Shown: positions 26,016 through 36,700 of the stretch, piece after piece | Layout of the letters: the number at the start of each line of letters is the position of its first letter | Numbering within the stretch: the first letter of the stretch is position 1 | Source: Candidatus Zixiibacteriota bacterium | Lineage (GTDB): Bacteria > Zixibacteria > MSB-5A5 > WJJR01 > JAJRUJ01 | Assembly: GCA_024277855.1 (NCBI GenBank) | Contig: JAJRUJ010000087.1 | Span: forward strand, 1-64,000 | Direction: 5' to 3' | Length of the DNA stretch: 64,000 nucleotides | Notes under the pieces: model-generated | What the model was told of the DNA's origin: nothing | Database searches by the model: none | Seen by the model: only the letters and a program-made list of their open reading frames with translations | Translations under genes and position numbers: made by a program

Positions 26016-28595
26016 TCAACCTCCCCTGCTGATTGCCACAACCTGACGGGCAAACTCGTCGTTCGGGAAATATTCCAGCCATTTACGGCAGGCGCGGATG
26101 ATCACATCGTCCAAACTTCGTGGTTGGGCAAAGATGATTAATGATTGAAACGCGATCGGGTCCGAGGGGTTCGCATAAAATGCCTGCTCAAGATATTTCT
26201 GCGCCACATCGAGGCGTCCCTGGCGTTCGGCCAAAAGACCGTAACCCATGTGGTAATACCGATTGTCCGGATTGACCTTCAGCACCTTTTCATATATTTT
26301 TACCGCGCTTGCGATGACCGAATCTGCGGCCGTGCTGTCACCCTGAGCGGTCAAATAGTCGGCCCAGACCAGCGGACCCCGCCAGTAATGCGGGAATTGC
26401 TGCGTAGCTCGCTCGGCCCATTCCAGCGATTTGGTTGTGTCGCCACGTCGGCGATAGGCCTCGGCGATTTGCAGAAACTTCTCCGGATAGATCATCATGT
26501 TGCCGGTTGTGCTTTCGCTGCGGAACAATTCAATATTGTCGACCCCCCGGTACTGACAGGAGTCGCCAAACAACGTGGCGTTGAGGTCGGGGTCGAATGT
26601 TCCCGACGCATCTTCAGGCACAACTTTATAGAGAATTCCTGCCTGTACCGCGTGGTTTTCCAGTCCGAATCGCGATTTACCCGCCAGGCTGCCGGAGAAA
26701 AATACCGGCCGCCGCCAGCGGTTATACTGCAGGATCAATTCGATTAACTGGTCCTGGACCCTCAGAGTTCCCCCGGTCTGCGGATTTGGCCGGGGAAAGA
26801 GGTATTCATTGGTGTGTGTGATCGGATCCGGATATTTTTCTGCAGGGCGCAACAGTTCATGCTTGTTGCCTGCCGGGTCATAAAGAGTGGTGGGTACTGT
26901 CCATAATATCATCTTGTCGGTGATCGTGGTATCCAGCAGATTGTAATTGTCCCGCATCTGTTTGATATACCAGTCGGTATTTCCCAGCGACAGGTTCACC
27001 ACCGAAACATCTTTGCGAACCCCATACGTCTCCTGTAGGCACCAGACAGGGAAGGTGTCGTTGTCTCCCGAGGTGAACAGGATCGCGTCCTGCTCACAGA
27101 AATTGAGAATATTGTAAGCATAATCCCAGGGGATGAAATCTTCCGAACGGTCGCAGGAGACATAATTCGCCTGCAGTTGATAAATCGGTAACAGGACAAA
27201 CACCAGCCCCAGCCAGCCCCATTTGCCGCTGATTTTTTTCTTTCGCGACCGGAAGAATGATTCGATCAAACCGGCCAGCCCAATCCCCATCATCATCCCA
27301 AAGAAAATGAATCCGGGGGTGAAAAAATAATCGCGGTCGCGCACTTCGATATAGGCATCACCGGAAATAGGGTCAAACCGTGTGCCATCGGCAAAATTCA
27401 TATACCAGACCAACCCGATCGAACCGAGTAACAGCAAGGTAATCATCAACATTGCCAACATTTTCTGGCGCGAGGCCAACCAGATACAGCCAAATATCCC
27501 CAAGGCAAAACAGGCCAGGAAGCCATAGCCGGTAAAACCATACTGGCCTTTGAAAAACCGCCAGAATCCCATCCGCGCATGGTCGCCGAGTTGGTTGGCA
27601 AAAAATTGACCCCGTCGTTTAAATGAGCGGATGATCATCGATTCCGACCCATATTGCTTTCGGGCCAGATAATAGCGGAACTTATTCAGTGTTTCGGGAT
27701 TGTTCTCATCAATCACCGGATTCTGGGCCGAGCGAATCGGGATATATAAATGGTTGCTGAATCCGGCGGCGGCCGCAATTAACAAGACACAAATAAGGAT
27801 CCAGGACCTTTTCCGAGTGGCGGTAATCGCCATGATTGCCGCGACGGCTGTCCAGCCCAACCAGGCCAGGGCAAACCAGTCAAAACTGATGGCAATCGTC
27901 AACAGCACCGCACCGGTGACCCAAATCCGCCAGTCTTTCCGTAGATTTTTGTCGATTAGCATCACGAACAGCATCACCGGTGGAATGACCATAAATGCCG
28001 TGAGATGGATCCCGATCGAGGCAAACCCGACATAGACGATGCCGATTAGATAGCGAGTTCCTTTCGGGGTCTCGCGGGTATCCATCCAGCGCAAAGCCAG
28101 CCAGATTACCGCGACAATGATGAACATCGACGGGCCGTAGACCTCGGTCTCGACCGCATTGTTCCAGTGCGTGTTGGAGAAAGCCATGAACAGCGAGCCG
28201 CAGATTGCCCCGACATAGCAGGCCGCGGTCTTCCAATCGTCTTTGCCATTTTCACCCAAAGCCCCTTTAATGATCCGGAAAAGGACAAAAAACGTGACCA
28301 TTGCCGCCGCCGCCGAGGTCAAGGTTGAAATCAGATTGACCCGCGCGGCAATATCGACCGAGGTGGGAAACATAGTAAAGACCCGTCCGATCAATACATA
28401 GAGCGGTGTTCCGGGCGGATGAGGGATACCCAGCGTCGAGGCGGAGGCGATAAATTCACCACAATCCCAAAATGAGAGGGTCGGGGCGCGAGTGAGATTA
28501 TAAACTACAAAAGTAAATAACCCGATGGCCCAACCCACGATAAACCGAATTTGATCGTCTCTTCTGCCGTTCAATCGTTCCATATTCTCATCCAT
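26016..28595 (-). CDS. DUF2723 GT-C-like membrane protein with C-terminal TPR region
   Basis: 859-residue protein. The N-terminus LTRAPTLSFWDCGEFIASASTLGIPHPPGTPLY is the DUF2723 signature and resembles protein O-mannosyltransferases: the acidic pair after the first helix is the probable catalytic site. About a dozen membrane helices reach ~residue 465, followed by a soluble domain (~470-680) and TPR-like repeats (~690-850, e.g. FLQIAEAYRRRGDTTKSLEWAERA). Common in Bacteroidetes and related phyla; substrate unknown, probably a polyprenyl-phosphate sugar. A start at the next Met (28583) is also possible. No other gene shares its transcription unit. Confidence 0.85.
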   Translation of the reverse strand: MDENMERLNGRRDDQIRFIVGWAIGLFTFVVYNLTRAPTLSFWDCGEFIASASTLGIPHPPGTPLYVLIGRVFTMFPTSVDIAARVNLISTLTSAAAAMVTFFVLFRIIKGALGENGKDDWKTAACYVGAICGSLFMAFSNTHWNNAVETEVYGPSMFIIVAVIWLALRWMDTRETPKGTRYLIGIVYVGFASIGIHLTAFMVIPPVMLFVMLIDKNLRKDWRIWVTGAVLLTIAISFDWFALAWLGWTAVAAIMAITATRKRSWILICVLLIAAAAGFSNHLYIPIRSAQNPVIDENNPETLNKFRYYLARKQYGSESMIIRSFKRRGQFFANQLGDHARMGFWRFFKGQYGFTGYGFLACFALGIFGCIWLASRQKMLAMLMITLLLLGSIGLVWYMNFADGTRFDPISGDAYIEVRDRDYFFTPGFIFFGMMMGIGLAGLIESFFRSRKKKISGKWGWLGLVFVLLPIYQLQANYVSCDRSEDFIPWDYAYNILNFCEQDAILFTSGDNDTFPVWCLQETYGVRKDVSVVNLSLGNTDWYIKQMRDNYNLLDTTITDKMILWTVPTTLYDPAGNKHELLRPAEKYPDPITHTNEYLFPRPNPQTGGTLRVQDQLIELILQYNRWRRPVFFSGSLAGKSRFGLENHAVQAGILYKVVPEDASGTFDPDLNATLFGDSCQYRGVDNIELFRSESTTGNMMIYPEKFLQIAEAYRRRGDTTKSLEWAERATQQFPHYWRGPLVWADYLTAQGDSTAADSVIASAVKIYEKVLKVNPDNRYYHMGYGLLAERQGRLDVAQKYLEQAFYANPSDPIAFQSLIIFAQPRSLDDVIIRACRKWLEYFPNDEFARQVVAISRGG

Positions 28596-28700
28596 GCTCG
28601 ATTAAGACTGCCGCTCGCTCAACCGATAACCGAAATGAGCGATTAAAGATAGCTTCCCGATCTTTTCGGGACAACGTAAATCGGAACAAGGGGTGTCTCA

Positions 28701-28976
28701 ATGTTTACCTGGTGTGCGATATTGTTTTTTCTGGGGATTTCCGCATTCCTGGATAGTCTCTTCAATTATGGCGAAATCTTCCGTCAGGTTAACTCTGTGC
28801 TGTTCATGTTGACCAGTCTGGGTTTACTCATTCGGACGACGACCAAAATGCGGGCCCGTATGGTTGAGCGGCAGGTCCGGCGGATCAATGAACTTGAAAC
28901 CCAGGTTGCGCAATTGACCGAGCAGGTCGCCGAATTAAAAGCGGAATCGCCCGCCAGGTCGGTTCCTGTCGGTTAG
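28701..28976 (+). CDS. Small membrane-anchored coiled-coil protein
   Basis: Not recognised. 91 residues: two hydrophobic segments (~2-18 and ~31-46) followed by a basic stretch (TTTKMRARMVERQ) and a heptad-like coiled coil (~57-83, INELETQVAQLTEQVAELKAE). SD AAGGGG precedes the ATG. Divergent from the DUF2723 gene and convergent on the TPR gene, with 13 bp between stops. The shape suggests a membrane-tethered oligomer, but nothing more can be said. Confidence 0.6.
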   Translation: MFTWCAILFFLGISAFLDSLFNYGEIFRQVNSVLFMLTSLGLLIRTTTKMRARMVERQVRRINELETQVAQLTEQVAELKAESPARSVPVG

Positions 28977-28989
28977 GAAATTCTGCGCA

Positions 28990-30816
28990 TTACTGTTCGC
29001 CGAGTTCCTTCATCAATCGTCGGGCCTCTTCAAGGTACGGGCTGTCGGCATGTTCGGTCAACACTCGGTAGAATACCGCTCGCGCCGAATCCGGCATATT
29101 CATTCCCCGGGCATAGACTGTACCTTGCGCGGTCAGGGCGGCCGGCATCAGAAAACCATCCGGATAATTGGCGATCAACAGGCCATAAGCCAGCGCCGCA
29201 CTGTCCGGCTGTTCCGACCGATCATAGATTTGTCCCAATTTATAGAGCGCATCGTCGGCCAGCCCGTTGGCAGAGTCTTCAGCCAATTTCCATAACAGTG
29301 TCCGTGCCGAATCGAGCCGGCCCTGCCGGGCCAGCAGCGAAGCGGTGGAAAATTTCTTCAGCGACCAATCCAGCGGTTCCCGATTTTCCTTGACCAGCAA
29401 CGAAAGGGCAATTGCATCATTGGCATAGAACCCCTGCGGGAACGTGGTCAACAGCGATTTGAGTGTCTGGATCAGCGAGTCGTATGCCTCGGCAAAAAAC
29501 AACAACTCCGTACGGCGAAAGGCCGCGGTTTCCTGCTGGTCGATGGTCAACCTGACCCGTGATGAGGCGGCATAGGCCGAATCGGCGCCCCGTAAGTCTC
29601 CGCGCCGCACCCGGCAATCGCCCAGTCTGATCGAACAGTCGAAAACAACCTGCCGGTCCCGGCCGATATCCAGGGCCTTGCGGTAGTATGTCTCGGCGGA
29701 ATCCAGATCATGAATCGATTCAAAGTAGACGTCGCCGATGGTCCGGTAGATTTCGGCCTTCCCGTCACGTTGCGGGAATAATTCGGCCACCTCGTGTAAG
29801 ATCGTCACCGCCGAATCGACCAGTCCCAACCCAACCATCGAGCGGGCGTACTGCAAACGCACGTCCACCGTCGAGGCGTGGTTCGGATATTTTTCGAAGA
29901 AGGTCAAACAGGCCCGGCGGGCTGGGGCATACCAGCGGTTTTCCACACATCGCTTGATATAATGTAACAAATTGACGGCCGGCTTTTCTGCGAGACGGTC
30001 GGCAATCAGGTATTCAGGCCAGGCCGCTTCCGGATCGCCGCTTTCCAACAATGATTCGGCGTAGAGCCGATGGGCCAGAAAATTTTCGGGATGATCCCGG
30101 ACAATCGATTGTAACGCCCCGGTTAGTTCATCGGTGCCGCCCTCCATTTGGACAATTGCCGCAATTTTGCGTTGAACTGAATTCAAATTACGAGGATTGT
30201 TCTGCAAATCGACAAAATACTCGCGAATTGCATCGGCATATTCCCGGCGGCTTTCATAGATATTGGCCAATTCGCGGGAGAAGAGCGTCCGGTCGCCGGT
30301 CTGTTTACGGGCCTGTTCGTACATTTCCACTGCCTGAACATGGCGGCCGTTGCGCAGATAGGTTTGGGCGACCAGCCGGAAAATCCTGGGATCCCGCGGC
30401 GGCGGCGTTACCAACGACACCAGTGTGCTTTCCGCCGCGGCATCCATCCCCAATTTGTACTGGCAATCGGCGATAACTGCCCGGTCTTCTTCCCGATCGA
30501 CCGAGAGTGACAGCCCGCTTTGCACAAAATCGAGCAATTCGGCATATTGTTTTGTCCGTTGGTATGCCCGTTTGAGCAGGCGGCGAAGATGTCGATCATT
30601 GGGCCGTTCCAATCGTAATTTTTCGAGCAGGGGCAGGGCATCTTCATATTTGCCGCGATTGAGTTTGTCCTCGGCGGCCTTCAACTGTGAGCTGTAGCGG
30701 TCCGGTGCAACCGGTTTGCCGGACTGTGCCCTGCCTGCGCCACCCAGGAGGGCAATGCACGAGACAATGAGAATCAACTGCCAACAAATGCGGACTGTTT
30801 TCCTATATCTATTCAT
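28990..30816 (-). CDS. Exported tetratricopeptide-repeat protein
   Basis: 608-residue periplasmic or secreted TPR protein. The N-terminus MNRYRKTVRICWQLILIVSCIALLGGAGRAQS is a signal peptide. Repeats run from ~40 to the C-terminus (AAEDKLNRGKYEDALPLLEK, LVAQTYLRNGRHVQAVEMYEQ, TYYRKALDIGRDRQV). The last third resembles YbgF/BamD-type repeats (LYKLGQIYDRSEQPDSAALAYGLLIANYP). ATG 30816 is chosen because AAAAGGA lies just upstream and because the longer ORF puts 27 residues before the signal peptide. Partner unknown; an envelope-assembly scaffold is plausible. Confidence 0.75.
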   Translation of the reverse strand: MNRYRKTVRICWQLILIVSCIALLGGAGRAQSGKPVAPDRYSSQLKAAEDKLNRGKYEDALPLLEKLRLERPNDRHLRRLLKRAYQRTKQYAELLDFVQSGLSLSVDREEDRAVIADCQYKLGMDAAAESTLVSLVTPPPRDPRIFRLVAQTYLRNGRHVQAVEMYEQARKQTGDRTLFSRELANIYESRREYADAIREYFVDLQNNPRNLNSVQRKIAAIVQMEGGTDELTGALQSIVRDHPENFLAHRLYAESLLESGDPEAAWPEYLIADRLAEKPAVNLLHYIKRCVENRWYAPARRACLTFFEKYPNHASTVDVRLQYARSMVGLGLVDSAVTILHEVAELFPQRDGKAEIYRTIGDVYFESIHDLDSAETYYRKALDIGRDRQVVFDCSIRLGDCRVRRGDLRGADSAYAASSRVRLTIDQQETAAFRRTELLFFAEAYDSLIQTLKSLLTTFPQGFYANDAIALSLLVKENREPLDWSLKKFSTASLLARQGRLDSARTLLWKLAEDSANGLADDALYKLGQIYDRSEQPDSAALAYGLLIANYPDGFLMPAALTAQGTVYARGMNMPDSARAVFYRVLTEHADSPYLEEARRLMKELGEQ

Positions 30817-31293
30817 ACACATCCTTTTAACACGAGTCATACTACAGGTTCCCAATCTCTTTCCCCTCACCCCGAGAAAGATATGCTGTGCCGCCAAAAT
30901 TCCAACGCAATAGCAACGGCCCGGCTTTCAAACGCAATTCCGGCATCGGCCATAAGAAAAGAGTGAGCCCGGCTGAGGTAGAGGGGGCTAGAAAACTACC
31001 CCAGACAACAAGACCCACTCACTATTCATTAAACCTTCTTTCTCAAAACTGTCAAGGGTGTTTTTGCGGGATGGCCGGAATGCGAAAATCTTCATAATAA
31101 CCCTTAAGTCATAGGGTACAGCAGGTATGCCGCCGGGGGGTTGTTCCCCCGAACCATTTGCCTCACACGGTGATATCGGGCGGACAATGTCGGCAGAATA
31201 GCGGCAGCGATACCCATCCGCAGATAAACCCCTGGCCAAACACACTATTTGATTGCCTTTTGGCGCGCCGGCTGATAGATTAATTAGTTTTCG
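30817..31293. other. 477-bp gene-free divergent region
   Basis: Lies between the divergent TPR and YggS-like genes, so it should hold both promoters. No convincing ORF. It contains nested inverted repeats on the plus strand: AGTGAG (about 30962) pairs with CTCACT (about 31017), enclosing GGGG-gc-TAG-AAAA-CTA-CCCC, and a second G/C hairpin GGGGG-TTGTT-CCCCC near 31135. A structured leader or small RNA is possible, but I recognise no known RNA family. Confidence 0.35.
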
Positions 31294-31983
31294 ATGGGTA
31301 CGGTGGCGGAAAATCTTCGACGGGTCAACGACCAGATCGCACAGGCGGTCCGGGAGATAGGGCGAGATCCCGACGGAATTACCCTCGTCGCTGTCTCCAA
31401 ACGAATGCCGGTTGCGGCAATTAATGAGGCGGTGGCCGCTGGACATAGAGTTTTCGGCGAGAGCAGAGTTGTCGAGGCCAAGGGGAAAATCCCGCAGGTG
31501 GCGGGAACGCTCGAGTGGCATATGATCGGCCACCTCCAGACCAATAAAGTCCGGGATGCGGTGGCATTATTCGATCTGATCCACTCGGTCGACTCGCTCC
31601 GCCTGGCCGAGGAGATCAACCGCCGGGCCGGTCAGAGCGGCAAAGTCCAGAATGTTCTGGTCCAGGTCAACACGACCGGCGAAACGCAAAAATCCGGCTG
31701 TGCGCCCGAGGAGGTCGATACTCTGGTCGGACAAATCGCCGAGTTGTCGAACGTCAGGGTGCAGGGCCTGATGACCATTGGCCCATTTGTCGATGATTCG
31801 GCGGTAATCCGCCGCGCCTTCCAGTTGTTGCGGAGAGCGTATGAACGGTTGCGGGGAACCGCTGAGGGACGCGTGCATATGAAGTATCTGTCGATGGGGA
31901 TGAGCGGGGATTTCACCCTTGCTCTCGCCGAAGGTGCCAATATGTTACGGATCGGTACTGCGATTTTCGGTCCGCGGCCGTAA
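31294..31983 (+). CDS. YggS/PLPBP-family pyridoxal-phosphate-binding protein
   Basis: PLP homeostasis protein resembling the N-terminal barrel of alanine racemase (229 aa). The PLP lysine is in TLVAVSKRMPVAAI; HRVFGESRVVEAKGK and EWHMIGHLQTNKV are family landmarks, and the C-terminal YLSMGMSGDFTLALAEGANMLRIGTAIFG binds the phosphate. No obvious Shine-Dalgarno precedes ATG 31294; a GTG nine bases later is an alternative. First gene of a rightward run with divIVA, PNP, ileS, dksA-like and lspA, a neighbourhood often found downstream of division genes. Confidence 0.92.
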   Translation: MGTVAENLRRVNDQIAQAVREIGRDPDGITLVAVSKRMPVAAINEAVAAGHRVFGESRVVEAKGKIPQVAGTLEWHMIGHLQTNKVRDAVALFDLIHSVDSLRLAEEINRRAGQSGKVQNVLVQVNTTGETQKSGCAPEEVDTLVGQIAELSNVRVQGLMTIGPFVDDSAVIRRAFQLLRRAYERLRGTAEGRVHMKYLSMGMSGDFTLALAEGANMLRIGTAIFGPRP

Positions 31984-32031
31984 AGCAGAGTTAACAAAAG
32001 AACCCGTTGTGCGGATAAAAGGTAGGTGTGT

Positions 32032-32796
32032 ATGAGCGATGCAGGATCACTGACGCCAAATGACCTGAGAAACCAGGTGTTTAAAAGCAAGATGCGAGGA
32101 TATGATCCGCTGGAGGTGGACGCGGTCCTCGAAGAAACCGCCGCCCAATGGGAAACACTGATCGGCGAAAACCTGCGGTTGCGCGAACAAAATTCGTCGA
32201 TTTCCGAGCAATCCAAAAAATACACCGATCTCGAGCAAACCCTGCGTGACACCCTCGTCGTGGCCGAAAAGGCCGCTGAAGAACGCGTCGCCGCCGCGCG
32301 TAAAGAAACCGAGGTTATTCTGGAGAAGGCCCGGTTGCAGGCCGAGTCTATCACCCGCGATGCTGAGGCACGGCTGGGTGACCACCGGCAACAAATCGGC
32401 GAACTGCAGGCAACCCGCGACCGGCTGAAAGCCGAGTTGGAGGGCTTACTTCACACCTTCCAGGTACAGTTGCAGCGATTTGGCGACATTCCCGAGCGAG
32501 AGACCACGCCGGCGAAACCGGTGGAATCGGTATCTGTCCCCCGAGCGGAGTCTGTCGCCGCGCCGCGTCCGGCCGCTTCGACGGCGCCGGGCAGTGAAGC
32601 CGAGGAGATGCCGTTGCCCGACGACGATCGCGCGGCCGATTTTGATGATGCGCTCAGCAAGATTTTCGGCGGTGAGCCCGATGCGCCCGTACCACCGAAA
32701 AATGCCCAGTTTGCCGGGCGGGAGAACAGTTCGACAAAGGTCAAATCCGATACTCCCGATACCGAAAATGATAAAGGTCCGGAGAATCGGGCCTGA
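32032..32796 (+). CDS. DivIVA-domain protein
   Basis: 254-residue coiled-coil protein that in Gram-positives marks curved membrane at poles or septa. The N-terminal lipid-binding domain is typical (LTPNDLRNQVFKSKMRGYDPLEVDAVLEE, residues 7-35). Heptad-rich helix runs from ~36 to ~140, and the rest is a disordered Pro/Ala/Glu tail. ATG 32032 is preferred because AAAGGTAGG lies upstream; the track adds two residues. DivIVA-like proteins in diderms are less studied, so a role in growth-site organisation is inference from the family and the yggS-ileS-lspA context. Confidence 0.87.
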   Translation: MSDAGSLTPNDLRNQVFKSKMRGYDPLEVDAVLEETAAQWETLIGENLRLREQNSSISEQSKKYTDLEQTLRDTLVVAEKAAEERVAAARKETEVILEKARLQAESITRDAEARLGDHRQQIGELQATRDRLKAELEGLLHTFQVQLQRFGDIPERETTPAKPVESVSVPRAESVAAPRPAASTAPGSEAEEMPLPDDDRAADFDDALSKIFGGEPDAPVPPKNAQFAGRENSSTKVKSDTPDTENDKGPENRA

Positions 32797-32844
32797 GACC
32801 AAGTCAACGGGCTTAGATCGTTGCGGAACTCTTGAGGGTATGTC

Positions 32845-33672
32845 ATGGATAATTTGAAACAGACGATTACGGAAGCAGCCGACTATATCCGCACGCAGGC
32901 GGACCTTGTCCCCGATATCGGTATTATCCTGGGCACCGGCCTTGGCTCGCTGGGTGATGGGATCGAATTGTCCGCCACCGTCGGGTATGAAACCATCCCG
33001 CATTTTCCGGTTTCGACTGTCGAAAGCCATGCCGGACGGCTGCTGTTCGGCACACTGGGCGGTAAGAACGTCGTCGCTATGCAGGGGCGATTCCACTTTT
33101 ACGAGGGTTACACGATGGCCCAGGTGACTTTTCCGGTTCGGGTCATGAAAGAACTGGGTATCAATATCCTTGTCGTTTCCAATGCCTGCGGCGGCCTGAA
33201 TCCGCAATTCAAACGCGGTGATCTGATGTCGATCACCGACCATATCAACTTGCAGGGAGCCAACCCGCTGATCGGCCCCAACGACGAATCGATCGGGCCG
33301 CGTTTCCCGGATATGTACAATTGCTATGACTCGGCTCTGGTCAAGTTGGCCGAACAGGTTGCGCTGGAGAAAAAGCTCCTGCTCCATAAAGGTGTCTATG
33401 TCTCGGTAACCGGACCAAACCTGGAAACCGCCGCCGAGTATCGATTTTTGCGTTGCATCGGCGCCGACGTTGTCGGGATGTCCACGGTGCCCGAGGTGAT
33501 CGCCGCCCGGCATCAGGGGACGCGGGTCGCGGGTTTCTCAATAATCACCGATATGGGTTTGCCGGATGCCCTGCATCCCTGTAACCTGGACGAGATTATT
33601 GCCGCGGCCAACGAAGCCGAACCACGGCTGAAGGCGGTAATCGGCGGGCTGATCGAAAAGATCACCATTTGA
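32845..33672 (+). CDS. Purine-nucleoside phosphorylase (trimeric PNP type)
   Basis: Phosphorolyses inosine and guanosine (and deoxy forms) to base plus pentose-1-phosphate. 275 residues with the family blocks IGIILGTGLGSLGD, GRFHFYEGYTMAQVTFPVRV, SNACGGLNP, GVYVSVTGPNLETAAEYRF and VGMSTVPEVIAARH. The phosphate-binding Ser/His (VESHAGRL) and the purine-site Glu and Asn positions are present. GAGGG lies about eight bases before the ATG. Belongs to the low-molecular-mass trimeric class rather than the hexameric DeoD type. Confidence 0.93.
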   Translation: MDNLKQTITEAADYIRTQADLVPDIGIILGTGLGSLGDGIELSATVGYETIPHFPVSTVESHAGRLLFGTLGGKNVVAMQGRFHFYEGYTMAQVTFPVRVMKELGINILVVSNACGGLNPQFKRGDLMSITDHINLQGANPLIGPNDESIGPRFPDMYNCYDSALVKLAEQVALEKKLLLHKGVYVSVTGPNLETAAEYRFLRCIGADVVGMSTVPEVIAARHQGTRVAGFSIITDMGLPDALHPCNLDEIIAAANEAEPRLKAVIGGLIEKITI

Positions 33673-33758
33673 AGTTGAGGGCTCTGTGGAATATCCGATA
33701 TGTGAAGCAAGTAACCGTAACTTTGTGAGACAACCCAGACCAGGGAAGTGTTGCACCA

Positions 33759-36700
33759 ATGTTTGATCCACTGCCGAAAGATTTTTCCTACCCGGATGAT
33801 GAGACCCGGACGCTGAAATTCTGGGCCGAGCAGGACATCTTCCGCAAGTCAATCTTATTGCGGAAAGAGAACGAACCATTTGTCTTTTTTGAGGGGCCGC
33901 CGACGGCCAATGGCAAGCCGGGCATTCACCATATTATCTCGCGGACGATCAAAGATACTATCTGTCGCTATAAGACAATGCGCGGCTATAAAGTAGGTCG
34001 TAAAGCCGGTTGGGACACCCACGGTCTTCCTGTCGAGATCGAAGTCGAAAAACAACTTGGGTTGGAAAATAAGGCCAGGATCGAGGCCTACGGGGTTGAA
34101 AAATTCAATCAGCAGTGTCGCGAGTCGGTCTTTAAGTACAAAAAAGAATGGGATGATCTGACGGAGCGGGTTGGCTATTGGCTTGATCTGAGTGATCCTT
34201 ATGTCACCCTTGATGTCAATTATATGGAAACCGTCTGGTGGATTCTCGCCCAGTTTTTCGAACGCGACCTGCTCTATGAGGGTCACAAAATTGTCCCGTT
34301 TTGCCCGCGTTGCGAGACCGGCCTGTCCTCCCACGAGGTCGCGCAGGGCTACGAGGAGGTTGACGATCCTTCGGTTTTCGTCACAATGCCGTTGGTCGAC
34401 AATCCCGAGGTTTCCTTTTTGGTCTGGACAACCACGCCCTGGACGTTGATCTCCAACACCGCCCTCGCCGTAGCCGCCGATTCAACGTATCTCACCGTCG
34501 AATTCGAGGGCCGGAAGTTAATCCTGGCCGAGGCATTGGCCCAGGCCGTCCTTGGCGGCGAGTTTACTATTCTCGACCGTTTTCCCGGTAAAGATCTTGC
34601 CGGTAAACGGTATGTGCCGTTGTTCGATTTCTTCGCCGACCAGGCGGATAAGGCCTACTTTGTCATCACTGCTGATTTTGTTTCGATGGATGAAGGAACC
34701 GGGATTGTCAATCTGGCCCCGGCCTTCGGCGCCGATGACTACGAGGCGGGCAAACAGCACGACCTGCCCGTGTTCCAGCCGGTGAAAAACAACGGTACCT
34801 TCGATGAAACCATCAAACCGTATGCCGGTTTATTTATCAAAGATGCCGACCCGAAAATCACCGCCGACCTGAAGAAAGCCGGACGGCTTTTCCGGGTCGA
34901 GACGTATCGGCATAACTATCCGTTTTGCTGGCGCTGTAAATCACCCCTGGTCTATTATGCGCGCAAATCCTGGTATCTGAAAACGTCCGCTTTCCGCGAA
35001 CAACTCCTGGCGGCGAACCGGAAAATTAACTGGTATCCGCCCGAGATCGGCAGCGGCCGGTTTGGTGAATGGCTGGAGAACAACGTCGACTGGGCGCTTT
35101 CCCGTCAACGTTTCTGGGGTACCCCGCTGAATATCTGGGTCTGCGAATCCTGTGGAAAAAAGACGGCGGTCGACAGCATCGCCACCCTGAGAAAGAAAGG
35201 GCAGAACCTGCCCGACCCGATCGACTTGCACAAACCATACATGGATCGCGTAACCCTGACCTGCGAGTGTGGCGGGACAATGCACCGTGTGCCGGAGGTC
35301 ATCGACGTCTGGTTTGATTCGGGCGCGATGCCGTTTGCGCAATGGCATTATCCTTTTGAACACAAGGATGATTTTGAAACACTGTTCCCGGCGGCTTTTA
35401 TCTCCGAGGCGGTTGACCAGACACGCGGGTGGTTTTATTCACTTTTGGCCATTTCCACGCTCCTGCGCAACGAGCCGCCATATCTCAACTGCCTGTGCAT
35501 GGAATTTATCGTCGACAAGAATGGGCAGAAAATGAGCAAATCGAAAGGGAACATTGCCGACCCCTGGGAGGCGGTTTCCCTGTACGGTGCCGATGCGTTG
35601 CGTTGGTATATGCTCACTGTCTCGCAACCCTGGTTATCCAAGCGCTACGACCATGCGGCGGTCGGCGAAGTGAAAAACCGGTTTTTCGACACCTGGAAAA
35701 ACACCTACGCATTTTTTGCACTTTATGCGCAGATCGACAAGTTGCCGCTGGATAAAATCGCGCATCGCGCTTCGTCGAAAACCACCATTGATCGCTGGCT
35801 TCTCTCGCGAGTCCAGACCGTGGCGCGTACGGTGCGTGAGGCCTTCGATTCCTATGACTTGACCCGGGCCACCCGGTCGATTGCCGATTTTTTGGTCGAC
35901 GATGTATCTAACTGGTACGTGCGTTTGAACCGGCGGCGGTTCTGGTCTGCGGGGCTTGATGAGGACAAGCTCGACGCCTATGCCACTCTCTATCGTGCCC
36001 TGCTGGTCGTCTCCAAACTGACCGCACCGGTCGCCCCGTTCTTTTCCGAGACCATCTACCGGCGGTTGACCGACTCGGGCGAGGACAACCGGAGTGTACA
36101 CCTGGCTGATTTCCCCGAACCAGACAATGCGCTGGTCGATGAGAAACTGGAGGCCACTGTCGGTACGGTGCAGAAAATCGTCTCGCTGGGTCGGGCCGCG
36201 CGGATGAAAACGAATTTGAAAGTGCGCCAGCCGGTTTCCGATTTCGTCGTAATCCTGCCCGGTGAAGTCGATCAATCGGCGTTGGCGGCGGCGGCCGACG
36301 ATATCTGTAGTGAACTGAACAGCAAGCGTGTCGACCTCCGTAAATCGGGCAATGGCTTTCTCCAATTGAGTGTTAAACCGAATTTTGGCAAACTCGGCAA
36401 ACGAATCGGCGGCAACATGAAAGCCGTCGCCAGGGCGCTGGGCGAATTGTCCGGCGAACAAATCCATGCTTTCCGCGACAGCAACCGCCTGGAGTTGACC
36501 CTGGCGGGGACATCATATTTCTTCGAGGGCGATGATTTAATCGTTTCCATGTCCGGTCCCGAGGGGTATCATGTCGAAGCCGAAGGCGGATACGCCGTTG
36601 GTTTGAACACACAATTGACCGATGAATTGGTCACGGAGGGCTATTATCGGGAGTTGATCAACAAAATTCAAAATTTGCGGAAAGCCAGTGGACTGGCCGT

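Noticed and set aside
30898-31293. Possible SRP (4.5S) RNA, tmRNA or 6S RNA in the divergent gap
   Set aside because: Inverted repeats exist, but the conserved SRP tetraloop region, tmRNA ends and a 6S-like bubble were not found.
32446-33513. 355-residue minus-strand ORF opposite the DivIVA-like and PNP genes
   Set aside because: Covers the antisense of two recognised genes, with no motif or plausible start site.
35634-36467. 277-residue minus-strand ORF opposite ileS
   Set aside because: Shadow of the ileS reading frame; Arg/Gln-rich, with no domain.
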